A stretch of 5,803 nt of DNA from Actinomycetota bacterium (GTDB lineage Bacteria > Actinomycetota > Humimicrobiia > Humimicrobiales > Humimicrobiaceae), in contig JALHTA010000147.1 in assembly GCA_022865545.1 (NCBI GenBank), positions 1-5,803 on the forward strand, written 5' to 3'. The position numbers and the translations under genes were made by a program. Positions 1-5,719 of this stretch are shown piece by piece. The notes beneath the pieces were generated by a model. It saw nothing but the letters and a program-made list of their open reading frames with translations. It was not told the origin of the DNA and made no database searches. Each line of letters opens with the position of its first letter. Position 1 is the first letter of the stretch.

Positions 1-662
<662 letters not shown>

Positions 663-672
663 CAAGTTTTTC

Positions 673-996
<324 letters not shown>

Positions 997-1006
997 TTAT
1001 TTTTTA

Positions 1007-1033
1007 TTGGCACTCTAACCATGCGACTGCCAA
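1007..1033 (-). promoter_or_regulatory. CIRCE element (HrcA operator) of groESL
   Basis: The plus strand reads TTGGCACTC, then nine bases, then GACTGCCAA: the exact 9-N9-9 layout of CIRCE (consensus TTAGCACTC-N9-GAGTGCTAA). The arms pair at eight of nine positions. The single break is the second-to-last base next to the spacer, where GACTG stands for GAGTG. The G for A at position three is a common variant in high-GC Gram-positive groESL operators. It lies just downstream of the predicted transcription start near 1036, where bound HrcA would block transcription until heat inactivates it. The hrcA gene is not in this window. Confidence 0.93.
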
Positions 1034-1042
1034 CATTAAAGA

Positions 1043-1071
1043 ATTCTATTACATAATATAGAAAAAATCAA
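1043..1071 (-). promoter_or_regulatory. Sigma-A type promoter of groESL
   Basis: The minus strand has TTGATT (1066-1071) as -35, a 17-base spacer, and TAGAAT (1043-1048) as -10, which differs from TATAAT at one position. The expected start is about 1036, three bases before CIRCE, giving a leader of roughly 76 bases before groES. An A/T tract directly upstream of the -35 (1072-1102) could act as an UP element. The match and its fit to the operator are good, but the start site is predicted only. Confidence 0.75.
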
Positions 1072-1080
1072 GGAATTTAT

Positions 1081-1102
1081 AAAAAAAATTTTATACTATA
1101 AA
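1081..1102 (-). terminator. Possible weak terminator downstream of tsaD
   Basis: Read on the minus strand, TTTATA-G-TATAAA (1102 to 1090) is a perfect but all-A/T inverted repeat. After one A it is followed by eight T (1088-1081). The order hairpin then T-run fits an intrinsic terminator for the tsa operon, which ends about 90 bases upstream at 1192. The stem lacks G:C pairs and would be weak. The same tract sits just upstream of the groES -35, so it may instead be simple promoter A/T sequence. Confidence 0.3.
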
Positions 1103-1191
1103 GTAGAATAATTTTTCACTTTAAATGAAACTAGATAATAGTAGATGCTTTCGGTCTGATTGAACACCCTTTATAGAGCTGCCTGCCTGAT

Positions 1192-2229
1192 CTATAAATC
1201 ACTTCTCGAAGAAACATCCACGTCCAGGTCATCTAGTAAACCTCTCAGGTATTTAAAATACCCCAGGCATCCTACCATAGCTGCATTATCCATACATAAA
1301 TAAAGAGAAGGAATATATATCCTGATATTATTTTCCTCTCCTTTTTTTAACAGTTCTTCCCTTAGCCTGCTGTTTGCTGCAACTCCTCCGCTTACAAGAA
1401 TCCTATCTACTCCTGTTTCCTTTGCTGCTGAAATAGTTTTATGAACCAGCACGTCTACTACTGCCTTCTGAAAACTGGCAACAAGATCAGGAGTATTTGA
1501 TTCCTCAAGAAGTTCACTGTTTTTCTTTGTCCTGTAAATCAGGGCCGTCTTTAGCCCGCTAAAACTGAAGTTAAAATCACCACTATCGATCATGGGACGA
1601 GGAAGATCTATAGACTGTTCATTACCTTCCCTTGATAACTTATCTATTATCGGACCTCCGGGATAACCAAGGCCAAGATATCGTGCGATTTTATCAAATG
1701 CCTCGCCCGCAGCATCATCCACCGTATGACCGATCTCACTAATGTTCCACCCATCATCAACAAGATATAAGCTTGAATGTCCACCCGATACTATAAGCCC
1801 TAAAAAATCTCCTTTTATGCCGGGGTTTTCCAAAAGATTTGAGTATAGATGCGCCTCAAGATGATTCACTGCTATAAGGGGTATATCTTTTGCATAGCTT
1901 ATCGCCTTGGCTGCACCCACACCGACTAAAAGAGAGCCTATAAGTCCGGGACGGTTTGTCACACTTATTGCATCGATTTCCTTAAGGCTCTTACCTGCTT
2001 TTTCAAGAGCTTCTCTTATCACAATATCTATCATCTCGATATGCCTGCGGGATGCTACTTCCGGTACAATACCACCATATTTTCTGTGGATCTCATTCTG
2101 TAAAGATACCACATTGGAAAGTATCTCCGTGCCATTACGGACGATAGCTGCGCATGTGTCATCACAGGAGGTCTCTATTCCCAGTACATATATATTATCT
2201 TTTTTTTGTGTTCTTAACTGTTTACTCAT
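1192..2229 (-). CDS. tsaD: tRNA A37 threonylcarbamoyltransferase TsaD (Kae1/YgjD/Gcp family)
   Basis: TsaD transfers the threonylcarbamoyl group from threonylcarbamoyl-AMP to A37 of ANN-decoding tRNAs, forming t6A in the cytosol together with TsaB and TsaE. The 345-residue length is normal. The ASKHA fold begins with YVLGIETSCDDT (residues 14-25). VASRRHIE follows at 58-65. The metal-binding pair is His123 and His127 in NHLEAH, and SGGH is at 148-151. The nucleotide-binding glycine motif SGGVAANSRLR is in the C-terminal half, and the third metal ligand is Asp314 in CMDNAAMVG. All catalytic positions expected of the family are present. The ATG at 2229 has no clear Shine-Dalgarno, and about ten extra residues precede the usual start of the fold; no alternative start codon lies between. 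It sits 65 bases after tsaB, with no rimI-like gene between them, and ends at a TAG stop. Confidence 0.97.
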   Translation of the reverse strand: MSKQLRTQKKDNIYVLGIETSCDDTCAAIVRNGTEILSNVVSLQNEIHRKYGGIVPEVASRRHIEMIDIVIREALEKAGKSLKEIDAISVTNRPGLIGSLLVGVGAAKAISYAKDIPLIAVNHLEAHLYSNLLENPGIKGDFLGLIVSGGHSSLYLVDDGWNISEIGHTVDDAAGEAFDKIARYLGLGYPGGPIIDKLSREGNEQSIDLPRPMIDSGDFNFSFSGLKTALIYRTKKNSELLEESNTPDLVASFQKAVVDVLVHKTISAAKETGVDRILVSGGVAANSRLREELLKKGEENNIRIYIPSLYLCMDNAAMVGCLGYFKYLRGLLDDLDVDVSSRSDL

Positions 2230-2294
2230 ATCTATTTATTTTAAAAATATTATTCTTTATTCCTAAGCTATTATATTGATCCGTCATATATAAA

Positions 2295-3140
2295 TTACTT
2301 TCCAAAAGGCGCAAATTCCCTCACATATACCGGATTTATCCTCTCGGGTTTTTCTTTTCTCTTTACCAGAAAGTCAATACATTCACTCAGGTTGTTTCCT
2401 GCAGGTTCGGTATTTTTCTTATCCAGGATTATCCTTCTTTCATTACCCGCCAGTCCAGACAGCATAACCTTATAATTATTTAGGCAGTTTCCTCCGATGA
2501 TCAATTTTGCATCTTTATAGGTTCTGACTTCTCCATCTGACAGATGGAAGTCCTTTTCACGGAAAAGACTAGAGATTTTTTCATTAAATAAATCTTTTTG
2601 GACCAGGTGATTTCCACTTATATTTATTAAAGGATGAGTGTAGTCCCCCACTATAATATCTGAGACAGGGCGGTAGTTATTTTCTTTTATATCCCTTGAT
2701 GGCTCTTCCCCCATGGCAACCTCATAGAAGGAATAATAGAGCTCTTCTTTCCTTACATCCAGACAGGGTGCAACTATAACCGGAGTACCGGATCTTAAGC
2801 TTTTACTTATATGTCTGGCATTTGAACGGGCAATACCCAAAGCAAAAACATCAAGTGCATTGATACCGTATGCCGGCCGGTTAAGTACCCAGGAAAGAGT
2901 CTTTATAATACTTATGCCTATACGTGTTCCTGTAAAATCCCCGGGTCCTGCATTTATACCCAGGACATCAATACTATCCAGGTCGATATGACCTTCCTTT
3001 ACAACATGATCAATATGGGTCATTATCTTTTCCATATGCTTTAAACACTTATTGTCAGAAATCCCGGAAATGATCTTTCCATCCCTGCTAAGGTCTACTG
3101 TCAATTTTTTTGTAGTACTATCTATGCTTAAAACATACAT
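2295..3140 (-). CDS. tsaB: t6A biosynthesis protein TsaB (YeaZ family)
   Basis: TsaB is a catalytically inactive paralogue of TsaD that dimerises with it and with TsaE in the bacterial t6A complex. The protein opens with MYVLSIDSTTKKLTVDL, the first strands of the ASKHA fold. The family signature is at residues 65-75, GPGDFTGTRIG, followed by GISIIKTLSW; most relatives read GPGSFTG, so Asp68 replaces Ser. VIVAPCLDVRKEELYYSFYE matches the usual 'LDARRGEVY' strand, and INPVYVRE is the usual C-terminal end. At 281 residues it is longer than the typical ~230; the extra length is mostly between residues 165 and 215. Its ATG shares one base with the tsaE stop (TGATG), and the nearest purine-rich stretch (GAGAGG) is about 16 bases away. 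Translation therefore probably depends on coupling to tsaE. Identification rests on motif and neighbourhood, and is strong. Confidence 0.95.
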   Translation of the reverse strand: MYVLSIDSTTKKLTVDLSRDGKIISGISDNKCLKHMEKIMTHIDHVVKEGHIDLDSIDVLGINAGPGDFTGTRIGISIIKTLSWVLNRPAYGINALDVFALGIARSNARHISKSLRSGTPVIVAPCLDVRKEELYYSFYEVAMGEEPSRDIKENNYRPVSDIIVGDYTHPLINISGNHLVQKDLFNEKISSLFREKDFHLSDGEVRTYKDAKLIIGGNCLNNYKVMLSGLAGNERRIILDKKNTEPAGNNLSECIDFLVKRKEKPERINPVYVREFAPFGK

Positions 3141-3649
3141 CAGGTATTTTGGATATCCTCTCTTGCCAATAACTTTTTTAATATATTAAGTTTCTTATCC
3201 CAGTAATTGCTGCTGCTATTAAATCTGATAATCCTTTTATTTATGCTTTCTTCACCTTCGATAATGTAATTAAAACTTATATTTAAATAGTCTTTTTTTA
3301 TATATTGCCTGATCTTTTCTCCCCACTCAATGCACACTATGGCCGAATCATCATATATATGATCATCAATGCCGATATTATCAAATTCATCGATCCCATC
3401 TAATCTATAAAAATCAATATGCACGAGCTTTAGCTTTCCAGCATTATATTGATTTAAAATAGTGAAGCTTGGACTTGATAGGTTTTCCTTTATTTCCAGT
3501 CCATTTGCCAGGCCGGATATAAAAGTAGTCTTTCCGCCACCAAGCTCACCAGAGAAAATGATTATATCCCCGCCTCTAAGTATTTTTGAAAATTTCTTTC
3601 CAAGGTCTATTGTAGCCTGTGATGATTTAGATAGTATTTCCAGATTCAT
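3140..3649 (-). CDS. tsaE: t6A biosynthesis ATPase TsaE (YjeE family)
   Basis: TsaE is a P-loop ATPase that binds the TsaB-TsaD dimer and is needed for repeated rounds of t6A synthesis. Starting at ATG 3649 (MNLEILSKSS) it has 169 residues, near the family's ~150. The Walker A loop GELGGGKTT is at residues 34-42. SSPSFTILNQY is at 58-68. The HIDFYRL strand holds Asp79, and CIEWGEK holds Glu108-Trp109; these acidic and Trp positions are conserved in the family. The frame stays open upstream to an ATG at 3721, but that would overlap the glycosylase by about 70 bases and add a 24-residue N-terminus (MKMKRMIAKK...) foreign to the family. ATG 3649 lies one base after the glycosylase stop (TAA-T-ATG), which supports it as a coupled start; only a weak GGGA stands upstream. 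The C-terminal ~20 residues are Lys-rich and look like an extension. Confidence 0.95.
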   Translation of the reverse strand: MNLEILSKSSQATIDLGKKFSKILRGGDIIIFSGELGGGKTTFISGLANGLEIKENLSSPSFTILNQYNAGKLKLVHIDFYRLDGIDEFDNIGIDDHIYDDSAIVCIEWGEKIRQYIKKDYLNISFNYIIEGEESINKRIIRFNSSSNYWDKKLNILKKLLAREDIQNT

Positions 3650-3650
3650 A

Positions 3651-4313
3651 TTAAAACAATCCCAGCTGTCTACTGTCGTCATCCTTATTATCTTTTTCGC
3701 TATCATTCTCTTCATCTTCATGAGTTTCCACAGGAGCTGGCTCTGCCTTATTCCCTGAACCCAATATGTCCTTTATCCTCAGGAAATCTTTTTGCAGTAT
3801 CTCTATCCTGGAGGGATTATAGAGTACAGCAGCAGGGTGGTTTATGGGAAGTATGGTCCTTCCGTCTCTATGGAACACTTTCCCTCTTAGCCCTGTGATC
3901 CCATGGCTTGTATCAAGTATGAGTTGTGTTGAATATTTACCAAGGGTACATATGACCAGAGGATCTATTGTATTTATTTGTTCAAAAAGATATTCTTTAC
4001 AGGTATTGATCTCATCAATTTTAGGGTCCCTATTATCAGGAGGCCGGCACTTTAATACATTGGCAATAAACACTTCTTTTCTATTCATACCTATGGACCC
4101 GAGCAGATCATCAAGTATCTTTCCGGCTCTCCCCACAAAAGGAAGACCCTGAAGATCCTCATTTTTACCGGGAGCTTCCCCCACAAACATAAGCTCTGCA
4201 GCTGCATTTCCACTTCCAAAGACAAACCTGGTCCTGCCTTCATGAAGTTCGCATTCTTGACATTCCTTAATCTTATAAAAAAAACTCTTAAGTTTTTCTC
4301 TTTTATCTTCCAT
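3651..4313 (-). CDS. Family 4 uracil-DNA glycosylase (iron-sulfur type) with acidic C-terminal tail
   Basis: This enzyme removes uracil, from cytosine deamination or dUTP misincorporation, to start base excision repair. The 220-residue protein carries four cysteines placed as in [4Fe-4S] family 4 enzymes: Cys18 and Cys21 (CQEC), Cys89 in NVLKCRPPDNRDP, and Cys105. Motif 1 is GEAPGKNED at 45-53, followed by GLPFVGRAG; motif 2 is INHPAAVLYNP with His159. GEAPGxxED separates it from family 5 (GLAPG). The catalytic core ends near residue 185. Beyond it, residues 188-215 form a low-complexity tail rich in Glu, Asp and Asn. The last five residues, QLGLF, resemble the bacterial sliding-clamp binding peptide. 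It is first in the operon with tsaE, tsaB and tsaD, one base from tsaE. The ATG at 4313 lacks a clear Shine-Dalgarno. The family is sometimes annotated as 'phage SPO1 DNA polymerase-related'. Confidence 0.95.
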   Translation of the reverse strand: MEDKREKLKSFFYKIKECQECELHEGRTRFVFGSGNAAAELMFVGEAPGKNEDLQGLPFVGRAGKILDDLLGSIGMNRKEVFIANVLKCRPPDNRDPKIDEINTCKEYLFEQINTIDPLVICTLGKYSTQLILDTSHGITGLRGKVFHRDGRTILPINHPAAVLYNPSRIEILQKDFLRIKDILGSGNKAEPAPVETHEDEENDSEKDNKDDDSRQLGLF

Positions 4314-4359
4314 AAAATTTATCTATTTGTTTATGAAAATAATAGCACAAAGTTTAACG

Positions 4360-4390
4360 ACTATAGTAATTATTTATGAATTATTATCAA
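4360..4390 (-). promoter_or_regulatory. Candidate promoter of the glycosylase-tsaE-tsaB-tsaD operon
   Basis: The minus strand has TTGATA (4385-4390) and TATAGT (4360-4365), each close to consensus but 19 bases apart, longer than the ideal 17. It would start transcription near 4353, about 40 bases before ATG 4313. It is the best pair I can find in this AT-rich gap, but chance matches are likely here. Confidence 0.35.
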
Positions 4391-4414
4391 GGTATTTTAA
4401 ATATGCCTTTTATA

Positions 4415-4443
4415 TTTACAATATATCCTTTTTTATTTATGAT
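4415..4443 (+). promoter_or_regulatory. Sigma-A type promoter of the lipoprotein gene
   Basis: TTTACA (4415-4420) and TATGAT (4438-4443) are separated by exactly 17 bases, and each differs from consensus at one position. The expected start is near 4450. That leaves a leader of about 29 bases before ATG 4479 and would exclude in-frame starts at 4443 and 4449. It faces away from the operon promoter in the same gap. Confidence 0.65.
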
Positions 4444-4478
4444 TGAACATGTTAATAAAAGAGTATTTGATAGGAAAT

Positions 4479-4889
4479 ATGAGAACAAAAACACTACTAA
4501 TAATAGCCTTAGCCATAGCAATGATCTCTATCTTCTTTACAGGATGTACTCTCGAACCTGTATCAATAGAGTCAATAACTCTCAGTAAGGACATCGGTCC
4601 GGACTCTGTTCCGGTTGACCCAGCAACAGAATTTGAGTCAGGTACTTCAATAATCTATATTTCCGTAAAAGTAAATAATATGACCCCGGAAGATAAGCTT
4701 ACCGTTGAATGGAATTACCTTGAGACTGGAGATGAGATCAATACCTCAGACGGAATTACAGAGAAAACCGGTTCGGGTTATATTGGTTTTAATGTAAAAG
4801 TTATCCAGGGTTTCGCCTCAGGAAACTACAATGTGCTTGTGTATCTGAATGATGAACTTTATGAGACTTTAGAGTTTTCGGTTAAGTAA
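4479..4889 (+). CDS. Small putative lipoprotein, function unknown
   Basis: I do not recognise this protein by name. From ATG 4479 it has 136 residues. It begins with a clear lipoprotein signal: MRTK, then a hydrophobic stretch (LLIIALAIAMISIFF, residues 6-20) and the lipobox TGC, so signal peptidase II would cleave before Cys23, which would be lipidated. The mature part of about 114 residues starts with a short Glu/Ser/Pro-rich linker. It continues as alternating short strands (IIYISVKVNN, LTVEWNYLE, GYIGFNVKVI, NYNVLVYLND, LYETLEFSVK), a pattern expected of one Ig-like beta-sandwich. The order 'W-x-Y ... SGYI-x-F ... G-x-Y-x-V-x-VYL-x-x-E' is one I associate with extracellular lipoprotein domains, but I cannot name the family. 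ATG 4479 was chosen because it puts the basic n-region at the start, follows AGGA, and agrees with the predicted transcript start. It is the only plus-strand gene, divergent from the repair/t6A operon. Confidence 0.85.
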   Translation: MRTKTLLIIALAIAMISIFFTGCTLEPVSIESITLSKDIGPDSVPVDPATEFESGTSIIYISVKVNNMTPEDKLTVEWNYLETGDEINTSDGITEKTGSGYIGFNVKVIQGFASGNYNVLVYLNDELYETLEFSVK

Positions 4890-4927
4890 TTATTAACAGG
4901 TAAATGATTATTCTCCTATTACTTCTA

Positions 4928-5209
4928 TTATGACCTGGGAATCAGTTTTATTTCTAGCTCAGCATTAAGACCCTCAGCAAGTCTCGTAAGTTTTTCAATT
5001 GAAGGATTAGCATTACCATTTTCCAATCTTGCTATATTGGATTGCTTATCATTTATTCTTTTTGCTAATTCTTGCTGGGATAAATCCAATGTCTTTCTTA
5101 ATTCTATTACTTGTCTTATTACCTGATATTTAGGTTCTAATCTTTCTAATTCTATTTTTAGCATTGGATCATTTTTGAGTAAGAGCTTTTTAGCTTCTTT
5201 CCATTTCAC
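4928..5209 (-). CDS. HigA-like XRE-family antitoxin
   Basis: This is a DNA-binding antitoxin expected to neutralise the toxin encoded just upstream and repress their shared promoter. Starting at GTG 5209 it has 93 residues (MKWKEAKKLLLKNDP...). Residues 1-40 form a charged helical segment (LEPKYQVIRQVIELRK), as in many HigA proteins. The helix-turn-helix of the XRE type follows at about 43-65: LSQQELAKRI, the recognition helix around KQSNIARLENG, then NPSIEKLTRLAEGL. The start choice rests on AAGAAGGTGAT at 5214-5224, one mismatch from the full anti-Shine-Dalgarno complement and correctly spaced for 5209. A GTG at 5218, which overlaps the toxin stop as GTGA and gives 96 residues, falls inside that ribosome binding site and is less likely. 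The toxin-first order fits HigBA modules. It converges on the lipoprotein gene with a gap of 38 bases and no clear terminator. Confidence 0.9.
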   Translation of the reverse strand: MKWKEAKKLLLKNDPMLKIELERLEPKYQVIRQVIELRKTLDLSQQELAKRINDKQSNIARLENGNANPSIEKLTRLAEGLNAELEIKLIPRS

Positions 5210-5213
5210 ATAA

Positions 5214-5224
5214 ATCACCTTCTT
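5214..5224 (-). promoter_or_regulatory. Ribosome binding site of the antitoxin, containing the toxin stop codon
   Basis: The minus strand reads AAGAAGGTGAT, matching AAGGAGGTGAT at ten of eleven positions, four bases before GTG 5209. The toxin's TGA stop (5215-5217) lies within it. Ribosomes ending toxin translation would therefore be placed on the antitoxin start. Confidence 0.75.
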
Positions 5225-5580
5225 GAATTTATATATTCATTCATCCTATTTTTCGCAATTTCTAATTCCTTAATATCTGTTTTATTCTTCTTCTTAATAA
5301 AACCGTGAAGAAGTACAAATAATCTACCTTGAAATAGAAAATAAAAAATTCGGTAATAATTAGAGCTAAATCTTATCCTTAACTCCCATAACCCATTATA
5401 TCTTTTACCCTTAATCTTCCGTAACCTTGGAGGACCCAGTTCGGTTCCATAATTCTCAAGTAATTCTATTTCACCGATTACTTTTGCTTTTTCTTTTGTA
5501 GGTAAGCTATCAATAAAATTAAAGACTGGTTTATTACCATCTGATAGCTCATAAAATTCAATTTCCCAATTTACATTCAT
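5215..5580 (-). CDS. HigB-like toxin of the Gp49/RelE superfamily
   Basis: This is a probable ribosome-dependent mRNA interferase or related growth inhibitor, paired with the downstream XRE antitoxin. The 121-residue protein matches the 'phage-derived Gp49-like' group. It has WEIEFYELSDGNKPVFNFIDSLP at the N-terminus (residues 5-27), then a helical hairpin with KAKVIGEIELLENYG, and LRKIKG. The core strands GLWELRIRF (63-71), YYRIFYFLF (75-83) and LFVLLHGFIKKKNKT (87-101) come next, followed by a C-terminal helix with AKNRMNEY. Tyr76, Arg77, His92 and the Lys-rich 96-100 stretch sit where basic and aromatic active-site residues fall in this superfamily, though which are catalytic cannot be told here. 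ATG 5580 is the only start available: an in-frame TGA lies a few codons upstream, and no Met, Val-GTG or Leu-TTG follows near it. No Shine-Dalgarno precedes it. The AT-rich setting suggests horizontal gain, as is common for such modules. Confidence 0.92.
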   Translation of the reverse strand: MNVNWEIEFYELSDGNKPVFNFIDSLPTKEKAKVIGEIELLENYGTELGPPRLRKIKGKRYNGLWELRIRFSSNYYRIFYFLFQGRLFVLLHGFIKKKNKTDIKELEIAKNRMNEYINSRR

Positions 5581-5609
5581 TATATATCAAATATGATATT
5601 ATTTGTCAA
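5581..5609 (-). promoter_or_regulatory. Putative promoter of the toxin-antitoxin operon
   Basis: The minus strand carries a perfect -35, TTGACA (5604-5609), and 17 bases on, TATATA (5581-5586). The predicted start near 5574 would fall just inside the toxin reading frame, so either the -10 or the use of this pair is uncertain. The hexamer quality suggests a real promoter element, but the exact start cannot be fixed. Confidence 0.4.
5584..5599. promoter_or_regulatory. Inverted repeat, likely antitoxin operator
   Basis: ATATCA-AATA-TGATAT is a perfect 6-base inverted repeat with a 4-base spacer. It sits between the TTGACA hexamer and the toxin start. Its position is what is expected for autorepression by the XRE antitoxin. 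In AT-rich DNA short repeats arise by chance, so the role is inferred from location. Confidence 0.5.
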
Positions 5610-5719
5610 TAATAAAATATATCCCTACTATATTTTTTACAAAAATAATTGTGTGGACTATTAGTTTTTTAAAATATCATTTGTAATTTATATTATTCCT
5701 AATAGTTAAAATCATATGA

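Noticed and set aside
2262..2290. TATAAT-like hexamer between tsaB and tsaD as an internal promoter
   Set aside because: The sequence 17 bases upstream (GTAATT) is a poor -35, and A/T hexamers are expected by chance in this spacer.
3650..3721. Upstream extension of tsaE to ATG 3721
   Set aside because: It would overlap the glycosylase by about 70 bases and add 24 residues absent from the family. ATG 3649 sits directly after the glycosylase stop.
4443..4478. Longer lipoprotein start at TTG 4443 or ATG 4449
   Set aside because: The -10 hexamer covers 4443 and the expected transcript starts near 4450. The shorter form gives a textbook signal peptide.
4376..4588. Plus-strand frame starting at 4376 over the lipoprotein start
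   Set aside because: It begins upstream of the predicted promoter, overlaps the lipoprotein gene in another frame, and encodes a low-complexity Asn/Tyr-rich product.
4890..4950. CAGGT/ACCTG and TGATT/AATCA repeats after the lipoprotein as a bidirectional terminator
   Set aside because: The arms are only five bases, the loops are long, and no T-run follows on either strand.
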